A DNA stretch of 64,000 nt from Erwinia typographi (GCF_000773975.1 NZ_JRUQ01000037.1:1-64000); one strand, 5' to 3'. Counted from the first letter of the stretch, positions 1-10,602 are shown. Notes: a model not told the origin generated them from the sequence alone. Made by a program: numbers and translations.

Positions 1-77
<77 letters not shown>

Positions 78-143
78 TCCGAAATACTGTTGCTTCCATC
101 ACAACAGATATTTCTTTAATTTACCGCGTTCTCTGAAGAGAAT

Positions 144-220
<77 letters not shown>

Positions 221-233
221 TCTGTGGAAGCGC

Positions 234-261
234 ACTATACTCTGAGTGAGTCTGGTTGCAA
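234..261 (-). promoter_or_regulatory. Candidate promoter of the tRNA-fMet pair
   Basis: On the minus strand a -10 element TATAGT (234-239) is preceded 16 bp upstream by TTGCAA (256-261), which matches four of six bases of the -35 consensus. The bases after the -10 are GCGC, a G+C-rich discriminator of the kind found at stably transcribed RNA promoters under stringent control. The tRNA begins 13 bp downstream. Confidence 0.55.
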
Positions 262-425
262 CCTCTTTCTGCAAGAAAGTCATAAAAATAGCGCTTGCTG
301 CTCACTTCTTCCCCATTTGGCGTATTCTTCTATACCAGCAGGCGAACTTTACCGTTGGGGCGTTTAATTCTGCTGGTGGCTTTGCTATCTTCGGCGAGGA
401 ATTCCGCAGAGAGGGCAGTAACATA

Positions 426-1571
426 ATGAAAGGAAGTTGGGCGAAGTTTGCAATAACGGGCGTGCTGCTTGCTCTGCTGGCGGGATGCTCCTCAAAACCG
501 ACCGATCGGGGTCAGCAGTATAAAGATGGTAAGCTGGAACAGCCGCTGGGGCTGGTCAATCAGCCCAACGCGAAAGGTCGACCGGTTAACGGTAAAGACT
601 TTGGCGATCAGCTGATTGAAATTCAGTACGCTTCGCCCGGTATGTATTCCCGTCAAACCAGTACCTACAGCTCAATCAAAGCCTGGCTGATGGCCGGGGG
701 CGATACCCGCCAGCTGCGCCAGTTCGGTCTGGATGCCTACCAGATGGAAGGCACCGACAACTACGGCAACGTGCAGTTTACCGGTTATTACACGCCGGTG
801 ATCCACGCGCGATATACCCGTCAGGGCGAGTTCCAGTATCCCTTATACCGTATGCCGCCACGCTCCAGAGGGGGCCGCCTGCCCAGCCGTGCGGAAATTT
901 ACAGTGGCGCGCTGAGCGAAAGTTATGTCGTCGGCTACAGCAACTCGCTGATGGATAACTTTATTATGGATGTTCAGGGGAGCGGCTACGTGGATTACGG
1001 CGACGGCCGTCCGCTGATGTTCTTTGGCTACGGTGGCAAGAACGGCCACGCTTATCGCAGCATCGGCAAGGTGCTGATCGATCGGGGCGAAGTGAAGCGT
1101 GAAGATATGTCGATGCAGGCGATCCGCAAATGGGGCGAAGAACACAGCCCGCAAGAGGTGCGTGAGCTGCTGGAGCAGAACCCTTCCTTTGTATTCTTCA
1201 AGCCCGAGAACTTTGCGCCAGTGCGCGGTGCCAGCGCCGTTCCGCTGGTGGCGAAAGCTTCCGTCGCCTCCGACCGTTCGCTGATCCCACCGGGAACCGC
1301 GCTGCTGGCGGAGGTGCCATTACTGGACAACAACGGTAAGTTTACGGGAAAATATGAGATGCGCATGATGGTTTCGCTGGACGTCGGCGGCGCCATTAAA
1401 GGCCAGCACTTTGATATCTATCAGGGAATTGGCGAGCAGGCTGGCCATATGGCGGGCTGGTTCAACCATTATGGCCGCGTCTGGGTATTGAAATCAGCCC
1501 CTGGCGCCGGTGCGCCGCTGTTCTCTTCTGCACAAAATAGCACTGGCGGCTCGGCGCCGATCTTTCAGTAG
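426..1571 (+). CDS. mltA: Membrane-bound lytic murein transglycosylase A
   Basis: MltA cleaves the MurNAc-GlcNAc bond of peptidoglycan from the inner face of the outer membrane, leaving 1,6-anhydro ends. The open frame extends upstream to 246, but the ATG at 426 gives a classic lipoprotein signal peptide ending in LLAGC (Cys21), so that start was chosen. The product is 381 aa, close to the 365 aa of E. coli. The MltA barrel domain and the C-terminal 3D domain are present; the acid in the block GQHFDIYQG near residue 330 corresponds to the catalytic Asp of the family. Its place beside the initiator tRNAs matches E. coli. Confidence 0.96.
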   Translation: MKGSWAKFAITGVLLALLAGCSSKPTDRGQQYKDGKLEQPLGLVNQPNAKGRPVNGKDFGDQLIEIQYASPGMYSRQTSTYSSIKAWLMAGGDTRQLRQFGLDAYQMEGTDNYGNVQFTGYYTPVIHARYTRQGEFQYPLYRMPPRSRGGRLPSRAEIYSGALSESYVVGYSNSLMDNFIMDVQGSGYVDYGDGRPLMFFGYGGKNGHAYRSIGKVLIDRGEVKREDMSMQAIRKWGEEHSPQEVRELLEQNPSFVFFKPENFAPVRGASAVPLVAKASVASDRSLIPPGTALLAEVPLLDNNGKFTGKYEMRMMVSLDVGGAIKGQHFDIYQGIGEQAGHMAGWFNHYGRVWVLKSAPGAGAPLFSSAQNSTGGSAPIFQ

Positions 1572-1581
1572 CCGCCGCCAG

Positions 1582-1601
1582 CGGGCTGGTTCGCCAGCCC
1601 G
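1582..1601 (+). terminator. Stem-loop between mltA and tcdA
   Basis: CGGGCTGG (1582-1589) pairs perfectly with CCAGCCCG (1594-1601) around a TTCG tetraloop, a very stable RNA hairpin. There is no following T-run, so it may weaken read-through or protect the 3' end of mltA mRNA rather than terminate fully. Confidence 0.45.
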
Positions 1602-1620
1602 TCACTCATTGAGGTAAAGC

Positions 1621-2421
1621 ATGACTTCTCTTTCCGCTGCCTGGCTGCAACGCTTTGGCGGCACCGCGCGTTTGTATGGGCAGCCTGCGCTCCAGCTGTT
1701 TGCCGACGCGCATATCTGCGTAGTGGGCATTGGCGGCGTGGGCTGCTGGGCCGCTGAGGCGCTGGCGCGTACCGGAATTGGCGCGATCACCCTGATTGAT
1801 ATGGATGATGTCTGCGTCACCAACACCAACCGCCAGATCCATGCGCTGAAAGAAACGGTCGGCCAGGCGAAAACGGAAGTGATGGCGCAGCGTATCCGGG
1901 CAATTAACCCGGAGTGTAAAGTCACCTGCGTGGACGATTTTATCACCGCCGAAAACACCGCCAGGCTGATGAGCGCGGGCTTTACCTACGTGATTGACGC
2001 TATCGACAGCGTCCGGCCTAAAGCCGCGCTGCTGGCCTTCTGCCGACGGAATAAAATTCCGCTGGTGACCACCGGCGGCGCGGGCGGTCAGATCGATCCT
2101 ACGCAGATCCAGGTGGCCGATCTGGCTAAAACCATTCAGGACCCGCTGGCGGCGAAGCTGCGGGAACGCCTGAAAAGTGATTTTAATATCGTGAAAAACA
2201 GCAAGGGCAAGCTGGGGATCGACTGCGTATTTTCAACCGAGGCGCTGATGTATCCGCAGCCGGACGGCTCGGTGTGCGCCTCGCGCAATACGGCGGAAGG
2301 GCCGAAAAAGATGGATTGCGCTTCAGGATTCGGCGCGGCAACCATGGTCACCGCAAGCTTTGGATTTGTTGCCGTCTCTCACGTACTGAAAAAGATGATG
2401 GCGAAAGCCGCGCGAGCCTGA
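1621..2421 (+). CDS. tcdA: tRNA threonylcarbamoyladenosine dehydratase
   Basis: TcdA (CsdL/YgdL) is an E1-like ATP-dependent enzyme that dehydrates t6A37 of tRNA to the cyclic form ct6A. The 266-aa product begins with an adenylation domain; GIGGVGCWAAEAL near residues 37-49 is the glycine-rich nucleotide-binding loop of the ThiF/MoeB superfamily, and DMDDVCVTNTNRQ follows. Length agrees with E. coli (268 aa). It is convergent with csdE. In E. coli, CsdA-CsdE supply sulfur or activate TcdA, which explains the clustering. Confidence 0.95.
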   Translation: MTSLSAAWLQRFGGTARLYGQPALQLFADAHICVVGIGGVGCWAAEALARTGIGAITLIDMDDVCVTNTNRQIHALKETVGQAKTEVMAQRIRAINPECKVTCVDDFITAENTARLMSAGFTYVIDAIDSVRPKAALLAFCRRNKIPLVTTGGAGGQIDPTQIQVADLAKTIQDPLAAKLRERLKSDFNIVKNSKGKLGIDCVFSTEALMYPQPDGSVCASRNTAEGPKKMDCASGFGAATMVTASFGFVAVSHVLKKMMAKAARA

Positions 2422-2458
2422 AGGTTGAAGCCGGGAGCGAGTTCGCTTCTGGCCAGTT

Positions 2459-2908
2459 TTAAACGTGACGCGCTTCCCTGGCGGCCCTGAGCACGGCCTC
2501 TGCCAGTGCGGCAAGTCCGGCGCTACGTGAAGAACTCAATTGATCCCGTAATCCCAGGCGATCGAACAGCGCCAGCGGATCGCCCGCCAGCAGCGCGCTG
2601 GGCTGCTGTCCCTCCACGGCGGTAAGCAGCACCGCCAGCAGACCACGCACGATTCTTCCTTCGCTATCGCCATAAAAATGCAGGCTGCCGTCCGGGCGAA
2701 CTTGATGCCCGAGCCAGACGCGATTCTCACAGCCGCTCAGCTCAATCTCTGGCGTTTTCAGCTCGTCTGGCAAGGCGGGCAGCTGTTTTCCCATCAGGAT
2801 CAGCTGACGATAACGATCCTCCCACTGCCTGTACGCTGAGAATTTTTGCGCTAATTGTTCCGGCGTGATGCTGTCGCCAAACGGATGGGGAGCCAGTAAA
2901 GAAGTCAT
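2459..2908 (-). CDS. csdE: Sulfur acceptor protein CsdE
   Basis: CsdE is a SufE-family sulfur acceptor that takes persulfide sulfur from the cysteine desulfurase CsdA. The 149-aa product has the SufE fold throughout, and the reactive cysteine is Cys60 in the context [10 protein letters not shown] (Cys61 in E. coli). It follows csdA by 2 bp in the same operon and is convergent with tcdA. Confidence 0.95.
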   Translation of the reverse strand: MTSLLAPHPFGDSITPEQLAQKFSAYRQWEDRYRQLILMGKQLPALPDELKTPEIELSGCENRVWLGHQVRPDGSLHFYGDSEGRIVRGLLAVLLTAVEGQQPSALLAGDPLALFDRLGLRDQLSSSRSAGLAALAEAVLRAAREARHV

Positions 2909-2910
2909 TA

Positions 2911-4116
2911 TTAATCGCCTAATAGTTCCAGTGCGGTGGTCATCCCTTTGACCAGCGCTTCAACATCGTTGAGCGTATTATAGGGGGCAAACGAGGCGCG
3001 CAACGTGCCGCTGACGCCTAAAGCCTGAATTAACGGCTGCGCGCAGTGCTGACCGGCCCTCAGCGCAATGCCGCTCTCCGCCAGCAGCGTCACCACGTCG
3101 CTATGGTGAGCTCCCGCAATGTCAAAGGAGAGCAGGCTGGAACGGCTGGCCCGATAGCTGCGGAACCCGGGCAGCAGGGACAGACGCTCTTCGGCTAAGT
3201 CCGCCAGGCCCCGGCTCCAGCTTTCCGCCGCCGGCAAATCAACGTCGTCAAGCCAGCCAAGCGCGGCGCTAAGGCCAATCACGCCCGCGACGTTTGGCGT
3301 GCCCGCCTCAAAGCGCCAGGGCACCGGCTGCGGGCTGAAGCCGTCAAAACTGACGCTGGTCAGCATTTTTCCGCCGCCCTGCCAGGGCTGCATCTCTGCA
3401 AGCAGGCTGGTTTTACCGTAAAGCGCGCCAATGCCCATTGGGCCATACAGCTTATGGGCGGAAAAGGCATAGAAATCGATATCCAGCTGTTGTACATCCG
3501 CAGGCTCATGAACCACGCCCTGGGCGCCATCAATCATCACCTTAGCGCCCGCCCGGTGGGCAAGGGCGATGGCGTGGGCAATGTCGGGACAGCCGCCGGT
3601 GACGTTGGACATCTGCCCCAGCGCCAGCACTTTTGTACGCGAGGAGAGCAGGGAAGGCAGCGCGGCGTTTTCGGGCAGTAAATCTTTACCCAATGGCCAT
3701 TTCACCACCTTCGCCCCAGTCTGAGCGGCAACCATCAGCCACGGCACGAGGTTGGCATGGTGCTCGGCTTCGCTGACCAGAATTTCATCCCCCGGCTGCA
3801 AACGGGGACGAAAATAGCCCTGGGCGACCAGGTTAATCGCCTCAGTGGTGCCCCTGGTCCAGACGATATTATGGGCCAGCGGGGCATTCAGCAGGCGGGC
3901 GACCCGCTCGCGAGCCTGCTCGTATTTGTCCGTCAGCGCCCTCGCGGCAGCAAACTGGCTGCGGTGTACGGTGCCAGCGCCATGGCTGTAAAATTGTTGG
4001 GTTGCCTCAATCACCGCCGTCGGTTTTAGCGTCGTGGCCGCACTGTCCAGATACACGCCGGCATCGGCCAGCGCTGGAAAATGGCGGCGAAAATCTGCGG
4101 GATTAAATGCGGTCAT
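2911..4116 (-). CDS. csdA: Cysteine desulfurase CsdA
   Basis: CsdA is a PLP-dependent class V aminotransferase-fold enzyme that removes sulfur from cysteine (also cysteine sulfinate and selenocysteine) and hands it to CsdE. The start was placed at the ATG at 4116, which has a GAGGAAGG ribosome-binding sequence and gives 401 aa, the length of the E. coli protein; the frame could open at a TTG 15 bp upstream but that lacks support. The PLP lysine lies in FSAHKLYGP (about residue 222) and the persulfide cysteine in [10 protein letters not shown] (about residue 358). Confidence 0.95.
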   Translation of the reverse strand: MTAFNPADFRRHFPALADAGVYLDSAATTLKPTAVIEATQQFYSHGAGTVHRSQFAAARALTDKYEQARERVARLLNAPLAHNIVWTRGTTEAINLVAQGYFRPRLQPGDEILVSEAEHHANLVPWLMVAAQTGAKVVKWPLGKDLLPENAALPSLLSSRTKVLALGQMSNVTGGCPDIAHAIALAHRAGAKVMIDGAQGVVHEPADVQQLDIDFYAFSAHKLYGPMGIGALYGKTSLLAEMQPWQGGGKMLTSVSFDGFSPQPVPWRFEAGTPNVAGVIGLSAALGWLDDVDLPAAESWSRGLADLAEERLSLLPGFRSYRASRSSLLSFDIAGAHHSDVVTLLAESGIALRAGQHCAQPLIQALGVSGTLRASFAPYNTLNDVEALVKGMTTALELLGD

Positions 4117-4341
4117 ACCTTCCTCAGACAAATGATGGATTGGTGCGGTTACTTTCAGGACCAGTCTGAATTACCGGCCTTTTTCTGGCAAAGTGACAAA
4201 AGCGCGTTATGCTGATTTATGCAAGGTTTAAACTATTACCCGCAGAAAAGCATCCCTCTGGCAGGCAATTTACCCGCATTTTGCCATCAGGTCATGCACT
4301 GCAGGTGGTTTATCGCATTACAGTCTGCAAGGAGATAAAAG

Positions 4342-4566
4342 ATGAAAAAATTTGCTGCAATACTGGCCGCCTGTGCCATGACCTTTACGCTGGCCGCATG
4401 TTCCAGCAATTATGTTATGCACACTAACGATGGCCGTACCATTGTCGCCGACGGCAAACCAGCGGTAGATGAAGATACCGGTATGATCAGCTATCAGGAT
4501 GCCAATGGCAACAAACAGCAGATCAACCGTTCTGATGTGAAAGAAATGGTTGAAATGGGTCAGTAA
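4342..4566 (+). CDS. YgdI/YgdR-family small lipoprotein
   Basis: This 74-aa protein has a lipoprotein signal peptide ending in TLAAC (Cys20), followed by a short SH3-like domain of the YgdI/YgdR (DUF903) family, with the typical stretch TNDGRTIVADGKP and the C-terminal NRSDVKEMVEMGQ. The role of the family is not established. A strong AAGGAGAT ribosome-binding site precedes it. It runs towards the terminator of gcvB, which likely ends both transcripts. It sits where ygdI sits in E. coli. Confidence 0.88.
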   Translation: MKKFAAILAACAMTFTLAACSSNYVMHTNDGRTIVADGKPAVDEDTGMISYQDANGNKQQINRSDVKEMVEMGQ

Positions 4567-4575
4567 GCTTCAGGC

Positions 4576-4782
4576 AAAAAAAAAGCACCGCAATTTGCGG
4601 TGCTACTAAATCACTATGGACAGACAGGGTAAATCTACAGGAATAAATGATAGCCAGGCTATCGGATCTGAAAATCGTCAGATCAATCGCAAACACAACA
4701 TCACGACCACAAGCCAAAAGCCTTTTAAAACTCTGCGTTTCCGCTCAAATTTCAAACTGCTTTTCGTTCCGGCTCAGGAAGT
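4576..4782 (-). ncRNA. gcvB: GcvB small regulatory RNA
   Basis: GcvB is an Hfq-dependent RNA that represses many amino-acid and peptide transporter mRNAs. It lies exactly where expected, divergent from gcvA. Read on the minus strand, the 5' end ACTTCCTGAGCCGGAACGAA, the G/U-rich R1 seed region (GATGTTGTGTTTGCGATTG), the block TACCCTGTCTGTCCATAGTG and the terminator stem all match E. coli GcvB as I know it. The terminator is AGCACCGC (4584-4591) paired with GCGGTGCT (4597-4604), followed on the minus strand by nine T. The length of about 207 nt matches. The R1 region looks a few bases shorter than in E. coli. Confidence 0.95.
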
Positions 4783-4788
4783 GCGGCA

Positions 4789-4817
4789 ACTATAGGTATT
4801 TGCTGGTACATCCTCAA
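4789..4817 (-). promoter_or_regulatory. gcvB promoter
   Basis: On the minus strand TATAGT (4789-4794) sits 6 bp before the predicted GcvB 5' end, and TTGAGG (4812-4817) lies 17 bp upstream of it. In E. coli this promoter is activated by GcvA with glycine, and the region up to the gcvA start at 4912 would carry the GcvA sites. Confidence 0.7.
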
Positions 4818-4911
4818 CGGACAAATTATAATGTCTCGGATAAAATAAACTAATACATATAGCTCCGACAGGAGCGTTTCTTTCGATGATGTCATAACGT
4901 ATCCGGTAACC

Positions 4912-5829
4912 ATGTCAAAACGTCTTCCCCCCCTGAACGCCCTGCGGGTTTTTGACGCCGCAGCGCGCCACCTCAGCTTTACTAAAGCCGCAGAAGAGCT
5001 GTTCGTTACCCAGGCCGCCGTGAGCCATCAGATTAAGTCGCTGGAGGATTTTCTGGGCCTTAAGCTGTTCCGGCGGCGCAACCGCTCCCTGCTGCTGACC
5101 GAGGAGGGGCAAAGCTATTACCTCGATATCAAAGAGATTTTCACCGCGCTGAATGACGCCACGCGCAAGCTTCAGGCGCGTAGCGCTAAAGGGGCATTGA
5201 CGGTTAGTCTGCTGCCGAGCTTTGCCATTCAGTGGCTGGTGCCGAGGCTGACCAGCTTTAATTCAGCTTATCCGGGTATTGACGTGCGCATCTCCGCGGT
5301 GGACCGGGATGAGGAGAAGCTGGCTGACGATGTCGACGTGGCGATTTTCTACGGGCGAGGCAACTGGCCGGGGCTGAGAGTGGAAAAACTCTACGCTGAG
5401 TATTTGCTGCCGGTCTGTTCGCCGCTGCTGCTGACCGGCGACAAGCCGCTAAAGACGCCGGAAGATCTTTCCCGCCAGACGCTGCTGCACGACGCCTCCC
5501 GGCGCGACTGGCAGTCTTATACGCGACAGCTGGGGGTTGGACATATCAACGTGCAGCAGGGACCGATTTTCAGCCACAGCGCGATGGTGCTCCAGGCGGC
5601 AATCCACGGGCAGGGCGTAGCGTTGGCGAACAACGTGATGGCCCAGACGGAGATTGAGGCGGGGCGGTTGGTTTGCCCGTTCAACGACGTATTAGTCAGT
5701 AAAAATGCTTTTTATCTGGTTTGTCATGACAGCCAGGCAGAACTGGGTAAAATAGCCGCCTTTCGCCAGTGGATACTGGCAAAAGCGGCCAGTGAACAAG
5801 AAAAATTCCGCTTTCGCTACGAAAGCTGA
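4912..5829 (+). CDS. gcvA: Glycine cleavage system transcriptional regulator GcvA
   Basis: GcvA is a LysR-family regulator that activates the glycine cleavage operon gcvTHP and the small RNA gcvB in response to glycine. The 305-aa length is identical to E. coli. An N-terminal winged helix-turn-helix (about residues 7-65, with LSFTKAAEELFVTQAAVSHQ as helix-turn-helix) is followed by the periplasmic-binding-protein-like effector domain. It is divergent from gcvB with about 130 bp between them, so both promoters probably share GcvA sites. Confidence 0.96.
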   Translation: MSKRLPPLNALRVFDAAARHLSFTKAAEELFVTQAAVSHQIKSLEDFLGLKLFRRRNRSLLLTEEGQSYYLDIKEIFTALNDATRKLQARSAKGALTVSLLPSFAIQWLVPRLTSFNSAYPGIDVRISAVDRDEEKLADDVDVAIFYGRGNWPGLRVEKLYAEYLLPVCSPLLLTGDKPLKTPEDLSRQTLLHDASRRDWQSYTRQLGVGHINVQQGPIFSHSAMVLQAAIHGQGVALANNVMAQTEIEAGRLVCPFNDVLVSKNAFYLVCHDSQAELGKIAAFRQWILAKAASEQEKFRFRYES

Positions 5830-5887
5830 GATCTGATTTCAACGCGTGGCTATCAAGCGGCGCGCGCAACCTCTGAGGATAAAGGAC

Positions 5888-6283
5888 ATGTCGAGTCGTG
5901 CGATGCTGATTTTTTCAGCAATAAGCGGGTTTGTCTATGTGATGCTCGGCGCCTTTGGCGCTCATGTGCTGAGCAAGTCGCTGGGGTCAGCAGAACTTGC
6001 CTGGATAAAAACCGGCCTGGACTATCAGGCTTTCCATACGCTGGCGATTCTTGGCCTGGCGGCGGCAATGTTACGCCGGGCGAATATCTGGTTTTACTGG
6101 AGCAGCGCGCTGCTGGCGCTGGGGACGGTGCTGTTCAGCGGTAGCCTGTATTGCCTGGCGCTCTCACACCTGAAGCTATGGGTGTTTATTACGCCGATCG
6201 GCGGCACCTGCTTCCTGATTGGCTGGGTTTTGATGTTGGTTGGCGCACTGCGTCTGAAAAAAAGGGCAGAACGCCATGAATAA
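5888..6283 (+). CDS. ygdD: DUF423 membrane protein YgdD
   Basis: A 131-aa inner-membrane protein of the DUF423 family with about four hydrophobic helices; the first contains the conserved [10 protein letters not shown] and the third block [11 protein letters not shown]. The start at 5888 follows an AAAGGA ribosome-binding site and gives exactly the E. coli length; the frame is open to 5846. Its molecular function is unknown. Its last 8 bases overlap the start of rlmM, indicating translational coupling. Confidence 0.92.
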   Translation: MSSRAMLIFSAISGFVYVMLGAFGAHVLSKSLGSAELAWIKTGLDYQAFHTLAILGLAAAMLRRANIWFYWSSALLALGTVLFSGSLYCLALSHLKLWVFITPIGGTCFLIGWVLMLVGALRLKKRAERHE

Positions 6284-7376
6284 AATATTGCTCTACTGTC
6301 GTCAGGGCTTTGAGAAAGAGTGTGCGGCAGAGATAACGGCAAAGGCCGCAGAGCGTGAAGTGTTCGGCTTCGCGCGGGTTAAAGAAGATTCTGGCTACGT
6401 GCTGTTTGAGTGCTACCAGCCGGAAGAGGCCGAAAAACTGATCGCCGCGCTGCCTTTTAGCCAGCTGATTTTCTCCCGGCAGATGATCGTCGTGGGCGAG
6501 CTGCTGCGCGATCTGCCGCAGGAAGACCGGGTAACGCCGGTGACCGGCATGTTGACCGGTTTTGTCGAGAAGGGCGGCGAGCTGCGCGTTGAGGTCCCGG
6601 ACACCAACGAGAGCAAAGAGCTGCTGAAGTTTTGCCGCAAATTTACCGTGCCGCTGCGCAGCAGCCTGCGGGCGGCGGGTATCCTGCTGAAGTATGAAAG
6701 CGCCAGCCGCCCGGTGGTTCACGTCTTCTTTATCGCGCCGGGACACTGCTACGTTGGTTACTCCCTGCCGCAGAATAACTCACCGTTCTTTATGGGCATC
6801 CCGCGTCTGAAATTCCCTTCCGATGCGCCAAGCCGCTCAACGCTGAAGCTGGAGGAGGCGTTTCATGTGTTCATTCCTGCCGACGAGTGGGATGAGCGTC
6901 TGGCCAGCGGGATGTATGCGGTTGATTTAGGCGCCTGCCCCGGTGGCTGGACCTATCAACTGGTGCAGCGCAGTATGATGGTACATGCGGTTGATAATGG
7001 TCCGATGGCGCCGAGCCTGATGGATACCGGCCAGGTTTTCCATCACAAGGAAGATGGCTTTAAATATCGCCCAACGCGCAGCAATATTTACTGGGTGGTC
7101 TGCGATATGGTGGAAAAACCGGTTCGGGTAGCCAACCTGATGGCGGACTGGCTGGTGAACGGCTGGTGCCGGGAAGCAATTTTTAACCTCAAGCTGCCGA
7201 TGAAGAAGCGCTATGAGGAGGTGTCGCAGAACCTGGCGATGATTGATGAAAAGCTACGGGCCAACGGGATTAACGCCCAGCTTCAGGCCCGTCAGCTCTA
7301 TCACGATCGCGAAGAGGTGACGGTGCATATCCGTCGCATCTGGAGTGCCTCGCCGGGGCGTCGCGACGAGCGATAA
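6276..7376 (+). CDS. rlmM: 23S rRNA 2'-O-ribose methyltransferase RlmM
   Basis: RlmM methylates the 2'-OH of C2498 in 23S rRNA using S-adenosylmethionine. At 366 aa it has the same length as in E. coli. The N-terminal half is a THUMP-type RNA-binding region; the C-terminal half is a Rossmann methyltransferase with [14 protein letters not shown] as the SAM-binding motif near residue 220 and a late lysine in [10 protein letters not shown] consistent with the K-D-K-type catalytic set. It overlaps ygdD and is convergent with xni. Confidence 0.96.
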   Translation: MNKILLYCRQGFEKECAAEITAKAAEREVFGFARVKEDSGYVLFECYQPEEAEKLIAALPFSQLIFSRQMIVVGELLRDLPQEDRVTPVTGMLTGFVEKGGELRVEVPDTNESKELLKFCRKFTVPLRSSLRAAGILLKYESASRPVVHVFFIAPGHCYVGYSLPQNNSPFFMGIPRLKFPSDAPSRSTLKLEEAFHVFIPADEWDERLASGMYAVDLGACPGGWTYQLVQRSMMVHAVDNGPMAPSLMDTGQVFHHKEDGFKYRPTRSNIYWVVCDMVEKPVRVANLMADWLVNGWCREAIFNLKLPMKKRYEEVSQNLAMIDEKLRANGINAQLQARQLYHDREEVTVHIRRIWSASPGRRDER

Positions 7377-7394
7377 AACCCCAGCATCCGTTTT

Positions 7395-8153
7395 TCAGCG
7401 CGCGGGGAGCCGCAGGTCCTTCAGGTTCCCCGCCAGCAGCAGGTCGGTTTTCAGCGTGGCGACCTGTCTGCAAATCTGTGCCATCTCCCGATGCGCCTGA
7501 AGCTTTTTCTGCCATTTCGCGGGCACTGAGCTGAGCCGCTGATAAATTTCATCCAGCGATCCAAATTCCTTCAGCAGTTCCGCCGCGCTTTTCGCGCCGA
7601 TACCGGCCACGCCGGGAATTTTACTGCTGCTAATCCCCGCCAGTCCCCAGTAATCGGTCAGCTGCGCCGGAGAGACGCCAAACTCCGCATCGATAAACGG
7701 CACGTCCAGCCAGCGCTTCTGGAAGTAGTCGCGGATCTGGATTGAGGGAGCCAGCAGCTGACAGTAGCCTTTATCGGTAGAAACGATGGTTGCCCGATGG
7801 CCGCCCGTCGCCACTTTGGCGGCCAGCGTGGCGGCAAGATCGTCGGCCTCCTCTCCTGAAGCCTGCCAGCAGGCAACCCCTGCGGTTTCAAACGCAGCGC
7901 GCAGCTGCGGCATCTCCTGCTGCAAATTTTCCGGCATCGGCGAACGGCCCGCCTTGTAGCCGGGCAGCAGCTGGTGACGCCAGCCCTCATGGCGATCGTC
8001 ATCATCAAACACCGCCACCGCATGAGTCGGATCGCTGTGCCGTATCAGCTGGTGCAGCGCGCTGAGGCAGGTCTCCTGACAGGGGGAACCCTGCACCGCA
8101 TGAATACGGCGGATCAGGTTCAGGGCATCAACAATCAGCAAATGAATAGTCAT
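7395..8153 (-). CDS. xni: Flap endonuclease Xni (exonuclease IX)
   Basis: Xni (YgdG) is a structure-specific 5' flap endonuclease related to the 5'-nuclease domain of DNA polymerase I. The 252-aa protein starts with the family motif [13 protein letters not shown], contains [10 protein letters not shown] and the helix-hairpin-helix-like [15 protein letters not shown], which binds DNA. Proteins of this branch keep fewer metal-binding acids than full-length 5'-nucleases. It lies just downstream of ppnN on the same strand with a 48-bp gap. Confidence 0.94.
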   Translation of the reverse strand: MTIHLLIVDALNLIRRIHAVQGSPCQETCLSALHQLIRHSDPTHAVAVFDDDDRHEGWRHQLLPGYKAGRSPMPENLQQEMPQLRAAFETAGVACWQASGEEADDLAATLAAKVATGGHRATIVSTDKGYCQLLAPSIQIRDYFQKRWLDVPFIDAEFGVSPAQLTDYWGLAGISSSKIPGVAGIGAKSAAELLKEFGSLDEIYQRLSSVPAKWQKKLQAHREMAQICRQVATLKTDLLLAGNLKDLRLPAR

Positions 8154-8201
8154 AGTTACCGCCAGGCCGGAACGGCGCGAGAGCCGCTCCGGCAGGGAGC
8201 A

Positions 8202-9566
8202 TTATTTAATGATTTCGTAGCAGGGAATGTAGGCCGTACCCGGCAGCTTCATGCGGTGCTGGGCCACAAATCCCTGTAACAAATCGTCCATGCGGCGCAT
8301 CATTTCCGGATCGCCGTGCAGCTTATACGGGCCTTTTTCCTCGATCGCCCGAATCCCGACATCCTTCACATTGCCCGCCACAATGCCCGAAAAGGCACGG
8401 CGCAGCGCGGCCGCCAGCTGTTCGGCTGGCTGGTCAGGGTGCAGATTGAGGTTAGCCATATTTTCATGCGTCGGCATGAACGGCACCTGCAAATCCGGCG
8501 CGATGCGGATCGACCAGTTGAAGCTGTAAGCATCGCCGGTTTCACGGCGGTTCTCTTTCACCTTCGGCATCGCTTTTTTCATCAGGCGCGCCACTTCTGC
8601 CGCATCGTCAATGATGATGCTGTAGTGCTGGCGAGCGGCATCACCCAGGGTGCTGACAATAAATTCATCCAGCACTTTGAAGTAGTCGGCGCTCTCTTTC
8701 GGTCCGGTCAGGATCAGCGGCAGCACCTGATCGTGGTTGTGCGGGTTCATCAGAATGCCCAGCAAATAGAGCAGCTCTTCGGCCGTTCCCACGCCGCCGG
8801 GGAAGATAACGATGCCATGGGCGATACGCACAAACGCTTCGAGGCGCTTCTCAATGTCCGGCATGATAATCAGCTCGTTCACCAGCGGATTCGGCGGCTC
8901 GGCGGCAATAATTGAGGGCTCGGTCAGGCCAATAAACCGGCCTTCTTTATAGCGCTGCTGCGCATGGCCCACCGCAGCCCCTTTCATCGGCGCTTCCATC
9001 ACGCCCGGCCCGCAGCCGGTGCAGATGTTCAGCTCGCGCAGGCCCAGCTGTGAGCCAACGCTGCGGCAGTACTGATACTCCACGGCGTTGATGGAGTGGC
9101 CTCCCCAGCACACCACGGTATTCGGCTCTTCCCCGACGTGTAGCGCGCGGGCGTTGCGCAGAATAGAGAACACCATGTTGGTGATGTGTACCGAGTTGTC
9201 ACCGTCCGGATCGCGGAAGCGCTCGGCGCTGTCAATCTGGCCGTTGACAAAAAGAATATCGCGCAGGACGGCAAACAGGTTCGCCTGTAGCGAGCGGATG
9301 AGGCGGCCGTCGACGAAGGCTTCTTCCGGCGGGTTAATCAATTCCAGCTTTACGCCGCGTTCGCGGCGCAGCACGTTGATATCAAAATTTTCAAAGCGAG
9401 AGAGCAGCTCATGGCTGCTATCGGTCTGGCTGCCCGAGTTAAGAACGGCAAGAGAACAGTTGCGAAACAGCTGGTAAAGGTCGCTGCTGGCCGTCTGCTT
9501 CAGCATATCGACTTCCAGCTGAGACAGCAGATCCATTGAGCCCAAAGGGCTGACATGTGTAATCAA
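8202..9566 (-). CDS. ppnN: Pyrimidine/purine nucleotide 5'-monophosphate nucleosidase PpnN
   Basis: PpnN (YgdH) splits nucleoside monophosphates to base plus ribose 5-phosphate and in E. coli is stimulated by (p)ppGpp. The 454-aa product equals the E. coli length. It contains the LOG-like Rossmann core with [16 protein letters not shown] and the catalytic block [12 protein letters not shown] near residues 260-275. The N- and C-terminal extensions typical of the enterobacterial enzyme are complete. The (p)ppGpp synthetase RelA is encoded in the same window. Confidence 0.95.
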   Translation of the reverse strand: MITHVSPLGSMDLLSQLEVDMLKQTASSDLYQLFRNCSLAVLNSGSQTDSSHELLSRFENFDINVLRRERGVKLELINPPEEAFVDGRLIRSLQANLFAVLRDILFVNGQIDSAERFRDPDGDNSVHITNMVFSILRNARALHVGEEPNTVVCWGGHSINAVEYQYCRSVGSQLGLRELNICTGCGPGVMEAPMKGAAVGHAQQRYKEGRFIGLTEPSIIAAEPPNPLVNELIIMPDIEKRLEAFVRIAHGIVIFPGGVGTAEELLYLLGILMNPHNHDQVLPLILTGPKESADYFKVLDEFIVSTLGDAARQHYSIIIDDAAEVARLMKKAMPKVKENRRETGDAYSFNWSIRIAPDLQVPFMPTHENMANLNLHPDQPAEQLAAALRRAFSGIVAGNVKDVGIRAIEEKGPYKLHGDPEMMRRMDDLLQGFVAQHRMKLPGTAYIPCYEIIK

Positions 9567-9756
9567 ATTAACTCCTTTTCACCCATTTGGGTGGTCGTCA
9601 CTCCCCAATTGGCCCACCGGCTTACGGCAGGTCTGCGGGGAGAGTAAATTCCCTGGGCCAGGCGATGACCTGCGCCCACACCAGAGTAGCCTTGTCCGCA
9701 GGGGTTTAACAAGGGATCGAGTCGGCTTTGCGGCGTGCCGCGCAAAACAGGCCGGA

Positions 9757-10602
9757 TTACTGGCGAACCAGGCGCGAATGCCCCGGCCTGAATTGCCCAT
9801 TGCTGCGCCACGGATTAATATCCAGCCCGCCGCGGCGAGTATAGCGGGCGTAAACGCTTAGCTGCTCCGGCCGACAGAAACGCAGAATATCGTTGAAAAT
9901 GCGCTCGACGCACTGCTCGTGAAATTCGTTATGATGGCGGAAAGAGACCAGATAGCGTAGCAGCGCTTCGCGCTGAATGCGCGGTCCGCGATAGCTAATC
10001 TGCACCGATCCCCAGTCCGGCTGATGAGTAATCAGGCAGTTGGATTTCAGCAGATGGCTGACCAACTGTTCCTCCACGATGTCGGGCTGCGTCGCCTGCT
10101 CAAGATAGTCGGTAGTGAACCGGTAGTTGTCGATGTCGATATCCTGTTCATCGATGCAGTATCCAGCAAAATGCCCAATCGGCTGGCCTTCCACTTCCTG
10201 AAGCCGGAACAGCGCGACGCTGACCTCACCCTGCGCGCAGGCGCTAAGATCGCGTTCAAGCACGGCGCGCACCTCGCCCCAGTCGGCAAATTTGGTCTGG
10301 TTGAAGCTGTTGAGATAGAGCTTAAAGCTCTTAGACTCAATCAGATTAACGCTGTCCGCATTGAGGATGACCTCACCCAGGGCCACCTGCGGCAGCCCTT
10401 TTTGATTCAGCCAGGAAAGCTCGTAAAGCGTCCAGATATCCGCACCGTGAAAGGGCAGGCTGTGCGGATAAAGGCCCAGCGGTTCGCGGTTCATGCTGCG
10501 CGGAACGGCTTGCAGTAAAGAGGGTTGATACTTATCGTGGTACTCTGTTGGTTTCCCCAGTGTCAGGTTGCTTAACGCCTGATGCGGATCCTTTGAAGAC
10601 AT
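9757..10602 (-). CDS. queF: NADPH-dependent 7-cyano-7-deazaguanine reductase QueF
   Basis: QueF reduces the nitrile of preQ0 to the amine preQ1 in queuosine synthesis. The start at 10602 ([10 protein letters not shown]) matches the family and gives 281 aa; 14 further codons upstream are open but unsupported. It is the long, two-half tunnel-fold type. The catalytic cysteine is Cys189 in [13 protein letters not shown], and the [15 protein letters not shown] block is the NADPH/substrate motif. It is divergent from syd by about 90 bp. No preQ1 riboswitch-like structure is apparent in the short leader. Confidence 0.96.
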   Translation of the reverse strand: MSSKDPHQALSNLTLGKPTEYHDKYQPSLLQAVPRSMNREPLGLYPHSLPFHGADIWTLYELSWLNQKGLPQVALGEVILNADSVNLIESKSFKLYLNSFNQTKFADWGEVRAVLERDLSACAQGEVSVALFRLQEVEGQPIGHFAGYCIDEQDIDIDNYRFTTDYLEQATQPDIVEEQLVSHLLKSNCLITHQPDWGSVQISYRGPRIQREALLRYLVSFRHHNEFHEQCVERIFNDILRFCRPEQLSVYARYTRRGGLDINPWRSNGQFRPGHSRLVRQ

